Shown: piece by piece, positions 1 to 11,534 of the stretch
Numbering within the stretch: the stretch's first letter is position 1
How the letters are laid out: every line of letters starts with the position of its first letter
Source of the DNA: Lytechinus variegatus
Taxonomy: Eukaryota; Echinodermata; Echinoidea; Temnopleuroida; Toxopneustidae
Assembly (NCBI RefSeq): GCF_018143015.1
Contig: NC_054754.1
Location: forward strand, 23,424,758-23,488,757
DNA length: 64,000 bases
Direction: 5' to 3'
Program-made: the position numbers and the translations under genes
The notes under the pieces: generated by a model
The model's input: the letters and a program-made list of their open reading frames with translations, nothing else
Database searches by the model: none
What the model was told of the DNA's origin: nothing

Positions 1-888
1 CCGAAATACTGATTTTCAACTTTAAAAATGCTGAAATGTTCTTTTTCAGGTACAGCAAAATGTCTGTTTATGTTGTAGGCCTATAGTACAACACAAAACA
101 TTGTGAAATCAAAACCCTCGCACCTCCCCCCCCCCAAAAAAAAGGGAAAAAATTGAAAATGTGGGGGAGGGGTTGTATTTGGTTTCATTGTAGAAAATCT
201 CAAAAGATGGTTTAATTGTTTTCTAAAAATGACTTTGTCATGTTGGTGCAATAACGCCCTAATGCCTGCTGCTAAGGGCGTTTCTGCACCGATGGGGGCG
301 GGGGACTGTTTTGCTACAGGCGTTCTTAAATGACTTGCTCTAATGATACTCAAATTGCAAAAGATCCAGTCATCAGTGTTTAGTAACCTGTATGAAAAAG
401 GGCAATTAAGTCTGACAAAGTTTGTCTTGAAAAATGAGGCTTGCTCTTTAGGTTATCAGAAATCATGAATCATAGATAACACCTCTCATATGCGTTTTGA
501 TACAAAGCTTTCATCATGGGGACCTTTCATTCAAATATAGGGCAGTGTAACCGACCGGCTTTGACCTTTCCCCCATGGTGACCCCTGACCTCCGGGGTCA
601 TTGATGACAATTGAGTATGATTAATGGCTGGCTGTGCTGATGGGCCTGGCTAACCGAGAGTGGATTGACACACTGCTGGGCCCAGCGAGGGGGCTATTTT
701 CCCAGCATAGGAGTTGAAATATGATAATGCTAGACACCTTTGGAGCTTGAATACAAAGGAATGTCAAATACTTTTTACCAATTGATTCTTTTTTATTTCT
801 TTTTGGCAGTTTGATGATTGTGATAAATATTGATGTTCAGATTTGAAATGAGCTGCATCTATATTTGCTTATAATATTTTTTTCTCTT
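1..888. other. No gene recognised; GC-richer island at 540-700
   Basis: This is unique-looking AT-rich DNA. Around 548-700 it becomes GC-rich and non-repetitive (aaccgaccggctttgacc, cctccggggtcattgatgac, gggcccagcgagggggc). It has no convincing frame and is a candidate regulatory module only. Confidence 0.3.
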
Positions 889-940
889 GCCGACCATAAG
901 TGAAGACAAGACTAAAGGATCCAAATGCCATCTTTAGAGT
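889..940 (+). repeat. Fragment of the 11.9-kb array element's left flank
   Basis: gccgaccataagtgaagacaagactaaaggatccaaatgcc resembles gcccaccagaggtgaaggcgagactaagggatccaaatgtc at about 11976. It is a short isolated match. Confidence 0.45.
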
Positions 941-2962
941 GAAACGACAAATGATAGTGCCTTTGATTGTAATCATCATTGTATCAAAATAAAATCTAGA
1001 CCAGTTAAAGAGAAGAGCAAGGATAAAAAATAAAATTCCTCCCCCACAATTTGCAATAATTTGCAATCTAATTAGAGCTTAACACTGCATTATTTCTGAC
1101 TTACATTCAAAATTAGGACATAGGTCGGTAAACTAATAAATTGTTTAATTACAGCTGCGTTCATCCTTTGTCCTAAAGGCTTATTGTGTAGGTAACCATT
1201 TTTGAGAGGAGATCAATAGTTCAGGACACCCTTGCTGTCAAGAATGAGCAGATGATGTGGTTACCATGGCAACATCCTCTTCCCCATCATCTTGGAACAT
1301 CATGACCAAATTCTCTCACACCCTCGAACAACCCCCCTTAATAATTCAATCAGCGGTGTATCGTGTTAATCTGCTGGCAGATAAGCTGCGTTTCCTTCCC
1401 CCTTGCGATAATGAAAATTGATTGTGCCGCGGCGACACCTGCGGCCCGGGGTCGGCGAAGACCGCGAATGTTTCACACCTGCTATCCAATGTCCGCACTG
1501 CGGACACCTCGTCCCTTTGTGAGGTTGATCACATGATCAGCGTCTGTGTTTGGGTAGGAGAGCATGTGTGTGTGTGTCAAGTTTTCTTCCTTTCTTTTCA
1601 GTTACAAATTCTGAAAGGTTTTAGTTGAATATAATGAAAAGTGATTTCACAGTTTTTTAGTGGATGGCTTTCATCCCTTTGAAACAACACATGGGTGTCC
1701 TCTGATAAAAGTATCATGATTGGATGTAGTAAAATCAATGTTAGTTTCATGTTATTTTGGAGGTGCCGATGTTCGATCCAAGGGCATGGAACCTATGCCC
1801 GTGAGCAAGGCATGCATGCGCTCTTTTATTATCCTAGTAATCCTACATTTCAATGAAAAATGTAAATGCTATAGCCATTCTTGGTAACTGCATTGTTTGC
1901 ACTTTTTTTTAAATGTTAGTTCGATGTGATAGGCAGTGCGGTCCAAGGAAAAAATGACTTTGAGCTACAACGAAGTATTCAAAATGGGAGACATACAGCT
2001 ACCTCCATGGTTAAAGAGTTGGTCTGTGTGCTTATGCATTAAATGAATGTATGCGTTTGTCAAAAATTTTCACAAACAAAAGTAGCAACAAAGAAACAGA
2101 AAATTGAGAATGAAGTAGTACAAATTAAGAAAATGGCTAACAATTGATCTAACTGGATCACCAAATATGCGAAAAAAATAAACTTTTGCAACCTTTTCTT
2201 TTACCCATTGAACTTTCCCCAATAATGGAAACTTCACTTAAACAGGTCAAGAGACATAACAAGAAAATGGCGGAATGATAATGGACACCAATAATGCCTA
2301 ACAATAAGAACTCCTGTCTAAATCATATTTTTTTCATTAACTCCAGAGTTAGAAAAGAAAACAAGTCTTGGATATAGAGACAAAGAAAGTATTAAAAGAA
2401 GCTAGCGGGTCAAAGACACACCCAGAAAAAAAAAGAGAGAAAAAAAACATCTCATGATCTCTATGATCAAAAGCAGGCAAAATGGAATAGTGGGGAAGAG
2501 TACCGAAGGAGACGCTGATCATATTTGGGGTGCAATTGAATTCATTTTGAGCATGCATCCGATGCCCCCAGGGCTACGAACGGAGCGTGTCTAACATCTT
2601 AAAGTCGATCCTCGGTGCAATTCAGTGGAGACGAGACTGGCGGAATGACGCCTGCACAGATACTGAGTGGATGGATGGCCTCCGTGCGCCGCCTCCTGCA
2701 CCCTCGTTCTTCAGCCCGTCCTGATGTAGTTGGCCAATGGATTTTTCATGCATATATTCACACTTTATTTTCAATCGTGCTCCCTTCTCATTTGTTATTT
2801 TAGGGTAATGAACAGTGCTAGATAAACCCCTAAGGCATTTAATAATTGTAGATTTTCCCCTTTTGTTGGGGTGGAGGGGGGGGTACAGTACACCCTAGGG
2901 AGGGGAGTAAAACTAAGAAAAACTAGAATAGAAAGAGAATGAGGGGCCCTTTTCAACTTTCC
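941..2962. other. No gene recognised; GC-rich islands at 1380-1560 and 2560-2740
   Basis: Two short islands stand out. One has ttgcgataatgaaaattg and gccgcggcgacacctgcggc, followed by ccgcactgcggac. The other has ggcggaatgacgcctgcac and gtgcgccgcctcctgcaccc. Short frames exist in both but lack splice signals I trust. They may be cis-regulatory or untranslated first-exon DNA. Confidence 0.3.
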
Positions 2963-4682
2963 TTAAAGGTGAAGTCCACCCCAGAAAAATGTTGATTTCA
3001 ATAAAAAGAGAAAAATCCAACAAGCATAATGCTGAAAATTTTATCAAAATCGGATGTAAAATAAGAAAGTTATGACTATTCAAAGTTTCGCTTATTTTTC
3101 ACAATACAGTGATATGCACAACTCAGTAACATGCAAATGAGATAGTCGATGATGTCACTCACTCACTATTTCTTTTGTTTTTTACTGTTTGAATTATACA
3201 ATATTTCATTTTTTACAGATTTGACAATTATGACCAACTTGACTGAACCATATGGTATTAAACAAAGCTAATTCCACATGTTCATGAGGAATTAATTGTT
3301 GTCTCACTTGACAATGGGGAGAAAATTAGAATATTTCACATTTCATATAATAAAATACAAAAGAAATAGTGAGTGGATGACATCATCAGTCTTCTCATTT
3401 GCATAACGATCAGGATGTACATTTTGTGAATTAGCAAAACTTTAAAATGTCATAACTTTCATGTTTTACATCCGATTTTGATGAAATTTTCAGCGTTATG
3501 CTTGTTTGAGTTTTTTGTCTCACCTGCGAAGCAAAGTGAGACTATAGGCGCCGCTTTTCCGACGGCGACGGCGACGGCGACGGCGGCGGCGGCGGCGTCA
3601 ACATCAAATCTTAACCTGAGGTTAAGTTTTTGAAATGACATCATAACTTAGAAAGTATATGGACCTAGTTAATAAAACTTGGCCATAAGGTTAATCAAGT
3701 ATTACTGAACATCCTATTAGAGTTTCATGTCACATGACCAAGGTCAAAGGTCATTTAGGGTCAATGAACTTAGACCATGTTGGAGGAATCAACATCGAAA
3801 TCTTAACCTGAGGTTAAGTTTTTGAAATGTCATCATAACTTAGAAAATATATAGACCTAGTTCATGAAACTTGGACATAAGGTTAATCAAGTATCAATGA
3901 ACATCCTGCATGAGTTTCACGTCACATGACCAAGGTCAAAGGTCATTTAGGGTCAATGAACTTTGGACGAATTGGGGATATCTGTTGAATTCCCATCATA
4001 ACTTTGAAAGTTTATGGATCTGATTCATGAAACTTGGACATAATAGTAATCAAGCATCACTGAACATTTTGTGCAAGTTTCAGGTCACATGATCAAGGTC
4101 AAAGGTCATTTAGGGTCAATGAACTTTGGCCGAATCGATGGTATCTGTTGAATTACCATCATAACTTTGAAAGTTTATTGGTCTAGTTCGTTAAACTTGG
4201 ACATTAGAGTAACCAAGTATCACTGAACATCCTGTGCGTGTTTCAGGTCACATGTCCAAGGTCAAAGGTCAATGCACTTTAGCCAAATTGGGTGTATCTG
4301 TTGAATTACCATCATAACTTTGAAAGTTTATGGATCTGATTCATGAAACTTGTACATAAGAGTAATCAAGTATCACTGAACATCCTGTTCCAGTTTCAGG
4401 TCACATGATCAAGGTCAAAGGTCATGTAAGGTCAATGAACTTTGGCCATGTTGGGGTTTTTTGTTGAATAACCATCATATCTCTGTAAGTTTATTGGTCT
4501 AGTTCATAAAAAGAGGACATAAGAGTAACCATGTATCACTGAACATCTTGTGCGAGTTAGAGTAGTACGCAAAGTCAGCACTGCTGCTATATTGAACCGC
4601 GTGATGCAGGTGAGACGGCCAGAGGCATTCCACTTGTTTTTCTTCAAATCTGCTTTTTGCTAGGGTGGACTTGTCCTTTTAA
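2963..4682. mobile_element. TTAA-flanked foldback MITE, split by a nested element
   Basis: The ends are TTAAAGGTGAAGTCCACCC (2963) and GGGTGGACTTGTCCTTTTAA (to 4682). The arms continue inward as mirror images (atgctgaaaattttatcaaaatcgg against ccgattttgatgaaattttcagcgttatg). There is no coding capacity. It was interrupted at 3517 by another element. A related copy without the nested insertion is at 29851-30442. Confidence 0.8.
3517..4616 (+). mobile_element. Nested repeat element with internal ~175-bp tandem units and DR1 motifs
   Basis: The termini GTCTCACCTGC and GCAGGTGAGAC are inverted repeats. After a (CGACGG)n/(CGG)n tract it holds about five diverged tandem units of the type catcataactttgaaagttt...catgaaacttggacataa...aggtcaaaggtcatttaggg. 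Each unit contains AAGGTCAAAGGTCA, a DR1 pair of AGGTCA half-sites. It is non-coding. A decayed reverse fragment lies at 10262-10460. Confidence 0.75.
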
Positions 4683-5278
4683 GTATTGTAATCATTAACA
4701 TTGAATTTTAAAAAATGATGTGCTTGCAATTATATATATATTTTTAAAATGGTCCAGGTTAAAACATTTTTTTTTCTGTAAAATATACATGTATATTTTG
4801 GTACCCAAGATATGACTTGCTCACACATAAAAATTGAGAGGGAAAAATTGTAAACTTTTTTCTTTTAACTTGTATTTTTAAGTGCATCACGAGACTGAGA
4901 GCATAGTTTATATACACCCGAGAGGCAAGAAGTGCTGTTTTGATAGACAACAGTAGATTAAAGCAGAAAAATATTCATTTGGCTTGAGGCATGTGTTCGA
5001 AACGGTGCAAAATATGTAACAAAATGCTGTATGTTGTCATGAAATGAAAACATTTGCATGTCTCTAAATATATCGGAGCTGATGCACCCTATCTTCTGAT
5101 GGAAATTCAAGAAACCGGTTTTGATTTTCATCCTTCTCTGCTTCCACTTTATCTATATTTCTCTCCTAATTTGAGAGGAACCCTCGTCTGGGGCAGGTGA
5201 TATTCTATATTTCACATCCTGAGAAAGTTGTGTACTTAGAATTGTTCTGCATCAACAAAAATGGAGGTTGCGAGTCAA
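4683..5278. other. Gene-free stretch
   Basis: AT-rich unique DNA with nothing identifiable. Confidence 0.6.
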
Positions 5279-5520
5279 TTATCTGCTATCAGCTTTCACC
5301 AAAGTACCCATTCTAGTTTGAGGCGAGTCGCATGTTGTTTCCTCCAAAATGATAAAAACAGAGTCAAAACATTGATTCGCGTCAGAGCCTGTCCTAAATG
5401 AGAGCGTATCGATTTTGTGCTGGCGGTCTTCCGGACTCCTGTTCGGGAGCGTGAGGTGGTGGTTGACGGTGGAAGGCGACACGTGCCTCGTGGGGAGCTT
5501 ATCCACCAGGACGCTCACCT
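5279..5520 (-). CDS. Possible exon of an unrecognised gene
   Basis: On the minus strand an acceptor-like tttccccgttAG (5521-5532) precedes an open frame: VSVLVDKLPTRHVSPSTVNH, then HLTLPNRSPEDRQHKIDTLS, ending at TAA (5279). Codons in the first 45 positions strongly favour G/C in third position (GTG AGC GTC CTG GTG), unlike the AT-rich surroundings. The last third looks less coding. I do not recognise the protein or find neighbouring exons. It could also be a conserved non-coding GC island. Confidence 0.3.
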
Positions 5521-5532
5521 AACGGGGAAACA

Positions 5533-6924
5533 ATGATGCAAGATAGAAGATGAAGACAGGATAGCCAAGTAGTTTCCAACCACTGTTCCTTGATATGGTG
5601 GGGGTGATTATTTGTGGAAGTATATTCCGATTTGTTTAGTTGGTAAACGTTGGTATTCCTAATTTCCCTTAGGGCACTCTGTTAAGTTCACATGGCTTAG
5701 ATTTGAGAGAGCTTTCCGTAGAATCTCTTTGTTTAGTTTTTCGCTTCTTGTCATTTTCTGTGGGGTGGGGGCTAATCACCATTGAGATTTGTTGTATTTT
5801 TTTGTATTATCCAATCTTTCCCAAGTCCATAGAAAAAAAAGAGACAGGAGCTCATAATATAAAGTCTGTTTTTCAATATTTTCGGACGATGTCTCAGTGT
5901 TTTAGTGTTTTATTCATAATGTAGACTGTCTTCATTCTGGTTATCGGATGCTGGCTGGTCCACATACAGTGTAGTCATTTATATGCAATTTCTCTACTCC
6001 CTGGAGAGCATTTCAGCTTGAGCTTTAAAGTTCAGTCATCAGACATATAAAGCCTACTATATCTTCTTCCTTAAAAGTACTCATTCTAATTTAGAATTTA
6101 GAGTAAAACTTGTCATAGAATTATTTTTTGAAGTACTGTAATTTCTTTTATCTTCTGACATCTGGGGCCTGAATAACAGAGACCTTCGATTGATCCACAA
6201 CTATGGAAAGCCAGCAACATAAACATCTAAAATGCATGTTTGTTCAAAATATTTCCTAGATGTGTTGTCATATTTCTGTTAAATCTCTCGTAAATTTAGT
6301 GTGCTTTTCTTTGTTTAAAGAGCACATTGTACCAATTTCCTGTAGAAAAATTATGGTGTAGATGGATTTTCATATACTTGAGATAAACTCTTTGTATTAA
6401 GAGAGGACCCTGAAATTAAAAATGCACATTTGTTCAAAGAGAACACTAAAATATGTCTTAAACCCTACTTATGTCTCCATAATGTGATTGGCTTAGTTGA
6501 TTGTGGCAAGTTTTTCCCCTGTCTGTAGATATTTACCCTTTCAATTCTTTATCTTTCCTTATATTCTTCTGATGTCATTGTTTTCCTCTTTATTTTTCTA
6601 GTCTGTTTCCTCACTTTACGGCTCCTGTTTGTCTAATGAAACAGCTTAAGGATAAACTTTTGACAATGTGTCTAGCTTTCAAAGTAGCATCAATTCCACC
6701 TGTCTCCTAAACCTCAAAGAGTAGAGAGGCTTCTGCAAACATCTTTTGTCGGCACAAGTAGCGCTTCTTCTGTCTCGCCCTAGGTACCTGAGGCAGTGGC
6801 AAGGGAATATAAATGCAGGGCTATTGTCGAAATTCCACTGTTTCCATTGTTGGGACCGTGGGTGGGGGAATTTCGGAAGACTTCCTCATCCCTCTTTCAT
6901 CCATCCACCACCCTGCTTCTTATG
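5533..6924. other. Gene-free stretch apart from the MITE at 6168-6450
   Basis: AT-rich DNA. 6740-6924 is unique up to the edge of the dyad-string element (ccctgcttctta). Confidence 0.6.
6168..6450. mobile_element. MITE, 'GGGGCC...GCAACTATGGAAAGCCAGCAA' family, copy 1
   Basis: This shares cta(t)tggaaagccagcaacat...tgtttgttca...gatggatttncatan with copies at 39345-39613, 58019-58275 and 62775-62930. Ends in the best copy (39345) are inverted: ggggccgtcttaattac and tgtaagacgggcccc. This copy has degraded ends. Confidence 0.65.
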
Positions 6925-8205
6925 GCGTGCCAAGTGTACGCCAGTATATTCTGTGCAATTCAAGCAATTCCGTACACAAAATGTGTTTTTATTCAGACGA
7001 AAATCTTTTTGTCATGACGCTTTTCTAATTTCGTACACGAAATTTATTTTGTGTCACACAAAATCATTTTCGTCTCGACGAAATGCACAAAATAAATTTC
7101 GTTTAGACAAAATGTAATTGCGTCCACAAACTTCATTTGGCGTGCCATACAAAATGGCGCACCAAATGTCCGATGGTAAATTCCGTCCAATTCACGTCAT
7201 TCCGTACACAAAAGTTTTTTTGTTCGTATGAAAATGATTTCGTCATGACGCAGTTTTATTTCGTATACAAAATTATTCTTGTCACACAAAATAAATTTTC
7301 GTCGAGACGAAATGTAATTTGGTCCACAAAATTTATTTCGTACACACGAAATGAATTTTGATCTAACGAAATAGCACCCCAATTGTCCAAAGGAAAATTC
7401 TGTAGGAAAATATGTGTTTCACTCCAACGAAATTCATTTCGTCATGATGCAGTTTGATTTCGTATACGAAATTTATTTTGTGTCACACTTATAATCAATT
7501 TCCTCGAGACGAAATAAAATTGCGTCCTCGAAATTCATTTCGTTGCGATGCAAATATTTATTCCGTCAACGAAATGATTTTGTGTCACATCACAAAAAAT
7601 TCCGTCGACGAAATGATTTTGTGTCACATCACAAAAAATTCTGTCCATGTAAAATAATTCTGTCTCCTCTTTCTGGCAGGGAATATGAGATCGTCGCTGA
7701 TTGGCTGCACCTTGCTCAAGCCGATATCTTCGCTCGATCGATATCCGGGCGCGGGACGGTCACACTCACAGGTCGGCATGTTGGTGAACCTTTCTTGTTT
7801 AGCTTAGATTTCACGTTATTCATGTCAACGAGAGCTGCAAACAACTTCTCTAATTGGTAGAATGTGGACGGACATTGCATTCGTAAGTTTAGCTATGTTT
7901 TCGACTTCAAAATTACGTTGAAAACAAAATGGGAATTCGTTAGTCGTTGCCAAACTTGCATTTGCAAGAAGCTGTGCAATTTATAGTCCCGTGTATTCAA
8001 GTTTGTGTAGGGTCCTACTGTAGTCGACCATGCCCATGCCAGGCCAGGGGGATTGGTCTTTTGTGCACACCTAAAATGGTAATGAATTATACAGGCTGAT
8101 ATTTAGGCCTAGATTTTGATAAATGGTGTAAAATTCATACTCAGACTGACTCAGAGCAAAATGCATGTTGAAATTGGAAACTTCATTGGATGACAAATTT
8201 TATAT
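6925..8205 (+). mobile_element. Dyad-string element, copy A
   Basis: From 6990 to 7660 the DNA is a chain of short dyads. Consecutive ones are ATTTCGTACACGAAAT (7028-7043), ATTTTGTGTCACACAAAAT (7046-7064) and TTTCGTCTCGACGAAA (7068-7083), spaced about 19 bp centre to centre. The rest (7660-8205) is ordinary unique-looking sequence with no gene. The whole 1.2 kb recurs inverted at 37065-38308. Long frames here are by-products of the repetition. Confidence 0.8.
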
Positions 8206-8315
8206 AATTATTGACTGACTGAGTCAGTGATTTTTATTTTTAGATTATTAAAAACAGCTTTAGCTTGGGCACCCACACGCATTGCGAGGTTAGTATTAAT
8301 ACTGGTAAATTAAAC

Positions 8316-9240
8316 CATTGAACCATGTTTGGCAGTGGATTTCGAATTGACAGTTAATGAGTTAGTGGGTCGCGCATGCTGGCTTGCTGCGATCCCACTT
8401 CTGCAAGTGATGTCCACGTCCATAAGGCATTAAACACACCACTTCTAAGTAATGGCTTGGTTTTTCTGTGCGCTGTGGCATGTCAGGGGTGGATCCAGCT
8501 TTTATAAAGGGGGGGTTGGGGTGGTATGTGAGGGAGCGTAGCGACCGAGTCCAAGCGAGCGGAGCAAGCGAGGGTGTTTGGGGGGGTGTCCCCCCTCCCA
8601 CGTAGGGAAAATTTTTGAAAATCTGTGTGTGAAAATGGCGTTTCCTTGCATCTAAAACACCACTATTTTTGATATAGAGGTCGTTGCCAAATTAACCCCC
8701 ATGAAAATTTGTAAAATTAAGTTGCAATCCCCCATTTTTTTTTTTTTAATGGGGGGATTTTTGTTTGGGGATGAGAATCAGCAACCCTGGCCTAGATTGT
8801 CACTTCCCCGGTGGCCCGTGTCCTCAAAAAAGCTGATGGGGGGCAAAAAGGACTATGTGACATTTGTTCGCCCAACCCTCCCCCCAAATAAATAATAATA
8901 ATAAATTAAATGAATACTACATAGAAATAGAATAAAATAAAATTACAAGTTTTTTAAAAAAGATAAGATTTTAAAAAAATGGTCCCCAGATTTTTTTTTT
9001 TTTTGGGGGGGGGGGTTGCAACCCCCCCTCTAGATCTGTTTCTGCATGTAATGAACCCTTGACTATGAGTTGGGCTTGTCCGTAGACTCTAATGTTAGAG
9101 TCGAGGCCTATCTCGGCTCGGGCCCAAAGATGCGCCACCGCGCACAGAAAAATCATGTGGTATGGACACCAGAAGTAAGAATGAGATCCCATGCGCGACC
9201 CACTGACTTAGATATCCACTGCCAAAACGGTTCATGGTAC
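8316..9240. mobile_element. Composite foldback element
   Basis: Arms of about 150-230 bp are imperfect inverted repeats. accatgtttggcagtggatt...gtgggtcgcgcatg on the left mirrors catgcgcgacccactgac...ccactgccaaaacggttcatgg on the right. The centre contains G/C homopolymer-rich DNA (gtggatccagc...gggggtgtccccc) that looks like a second, nested repeat. No protein is encoded. Confidence 0.65.
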
Positions 9241-9613
9241 AGGGTATAGGGCAAGTCCAAGAAAAGGTCACCCTAGAAGGTAAAATTTTATCTTCAATTT
9301 AAGAAGTTATCTTTGGAGGGGTAAGAAAGCCTATCGCCTGTTGTGGTAGCCTAAGTATGTTTGGCCTAGGTCCTAGCCCCACTCATTACTAGTACAAGTT
9401 TAGTTACTTCGAGCGATGTTTGTGCCGGCTCCACTTCACCACCACTACTATACGCTCCATCTGGCTGAACATCGTGTCCGTTAAGTCGATCTGATATTCC
9501 GAGTGACAAAGGTGGGATTTTATGGGGAAATATAAAACTCATGGAACATCACGATCTTTAAAAACAAAACTAATATAGGAGGGGGTCCAGTGTCCGGACA
9601 TGTTATCTTTTGG

Positions 9614-10075
9614 TTACACTTCGTAATTCAGAAGGTTCGTAATTCCAAAACACGTAAATTCATTATTGCCTGAACCACAATGTTCGTTAAATCGAAAAAG
9701 GGTTCGTTAATCCGAACATTTGTGGCGTAATTCCGAAGGTTCGTTAATCCGAAAAGGAATAATGAGTGATGATTCCGAAGGTTCGTTAGTCCGAAAACGA
9801 AATGAGGTTCGTTAATCCGAAAACGAAATGAGGTTCGTTAATCCGAAAAAACTAAATGAACAACGAACCTCATTTTTTTTCGGACTAACGAACCTTCGGA
9901 ATTATGACTCTCATTATTCCTTTTCGGATTAACGAACCTTTGGAACAACGAACGTCATTTCAATTTTTGGATTGTCGGACCTTCGGAACAACGAACCTTA
10001 TTTCGCTTTCAGATTAACGAACCTCCGGAATATCCAAACCTTCGGAATAACGAAGCTTCGGAATTATGAATGTAA
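9614..10075. mobile_element. Foldback element built of GGTTCGTTAATCCGAAAA words
   Basis: The left half repeats GGTTCGTTAATCCGAA-type words and the right half repeats the complement TTCGGATTAACGAACC. Ends are TTACACTTCGTAATTC and GAATTATGAATGTAA. The centre (aaaaaactaaatgaacaacg) is the axis. More than ten word copies are present. It is non-coding. Confidence 0.75.
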
Positions 10076-10261
10076 ACAATCTTTTTGAAGCCTTCCTTTT
10101 TGTCTTTGGATTACACTAAAAATATGAATTCAATACTTGTTATCATCTTCTATTTTGTTCTTTATATTTCCCAACATTTTGTACTAAAATTTGATGAAAC
10201 TTCGCTTCTAACTTTTTTCAAATGACTTTCTAACATTGATCGTGTGGACACACAACCTGTA

Positions 10262-10460
10262 CGGACACACAACAACTGAGTGACCTGAAACTCAGGCAGG
10301 ACGTTTAGAATACTTGATTAACCTTATGCCCAAATTTCATGAACTAGGTTTCTAAGTTTTCATTTAAAAAACACAACCTTTTGTTAAGATTTGGTGTTGA
10401 TGCCGCCACCGTCAGAAAAACAGCGCCTATAATATAATTTTACTCTCCTATGCAGGTGAA
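10262..10460 (-). repeat. Decayed reverse fragment of the 3517-4616 element
   Basis: cttgattaaccttatgcccaaatttcatgaactagg mirrors the tandem unit of the 3.5-kb element, and gcgcctataatataatttta...gcaggtgaaac mirrors its GTCTCACCTGC...ctataggcgccgc terminus. Confidence 0.65.
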
Positions 10461-10617
10461 ACAAAACGGAAGGAAAGAAGGGAAAACACAAATTTTGTGC
10501 ATTTTCATGTATTTATTTTCAATAGTCTCGGCAGTGCAGCCGTCCTTGCATGGTAACTATTATATAAAGATTATCCAGCAGCTTGCAAAGGAAAGTCAGT
10601 TTCAAAGTAATTTCTTC

Positions 10618-10855
10618 AGTGCACAGATGAGGCGAGGGGGTCTTCGGGCGCTTGCCCCCTCTCCTCTCCTACAAAAATAAATTATGACGAAGAAAGTAGA
10701 AAATAAAATGGTGAAATATATTTTTTCTGAATATTATGCTTTCATTGGATATTTATAAAGTTAAATATTTTTATTTTTTTGCTCGCTCACAAAAAAAAGA
10801 TCTGCCCAATTATTCATATCTAGCCCCTTCAAAACTTTGGCTCACTTCGCCACTG
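10618..10855 (+). repeat. G/C-capped AT-rich repeat, copy 1
   Basis: gcgagggggtcttcgggcgc...cctctcctacaaaaataaattatgac is followed by an AT-rich body with gaatattatg, ggatattt and tgctcgctcac. It matches 15800-16065 in the same orientation and 11535-11762 inverted. Confidence 0.6.
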
Positions 10856-10985
10856 ATTTGTTTCATCACACTTCTATGCAAATACTTACGCCTATAGAAT
10901 AGAATACATTATATCCTACATAGAGTAAATCATGTATAGTACTATTGGTTCAAGTAGCATCATGTGACCGAATATATTTCAACTC

Positions 10986-11042
10986 TGACGTCATACCTCG
11001 ATATATTTTTGGATACTAGTATATCGAGGTCTGACATCATTA
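10986..11042. repeat. Perfect-type hairpin
   Basis: TGACGTCATACCTCGATATAT and ATATCGAGGTCTGACATCA face each other across about 12 bp. A looser inverted pair, aatatatcaggcgtttcatt...gggaattattaatcctcggttgg against ccaacctcggataaataatt...gcctgatatattt, follows at 11250-11425. Confidence 0.6.
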
Positions 11043-11534
11043 TTTCACAAAACTGGATCTAGCTAAACTCTCAGGCACACCGGCCAGCGCGCTCTCTCTC
11101 CCGGCAAGTCCAGCGATGTGTCGGCACAGGCACTGATCTGCGTTCTGCTGAGCACGATGGCTCAGAGAAAGTAGGTAATTCAACTCAAGTAACCGGACTT
11201 TGCAAGCTCATCACATAGATTTTGGTTATAAATTATAAAAAGTTGGATAAAAAACAAATATATCAGGCGTTTCATTCGAAAGCATAGTGGGAATTATTAA
11301 TCCTCGGTTGGACTGGCAAAACTACTATATTTCCCTCGGGGCTTCGCCCCTCAGGAAGTAATTGTCAGACCAACCTCGGATAAATAATTCAACTATACTT
11401 TCTCAAAGCCTGATATATTTGTTTACTATTTCTCATAATTCCATATGGCTTTGTGTAATTATTTTGTGTCCAGAATTACTTCATTAATATGAAATTTTAT
11501 TCAGAATCACAAAAACTGCAAGCTCTCTTTTTCT

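Noticed and set aside
3545-3600. CpG island or promoter at the CGACGG/CGG run
   Set aside because: It is a simple-sequence tract that belongs to the repeat element at 3517-4616.
6746-7860. Several overlapping frames of 60-123 codons
   Set aside because: Produced by the dyad-string repeat. They overlap in all frames on both strands and differ between the two copies.
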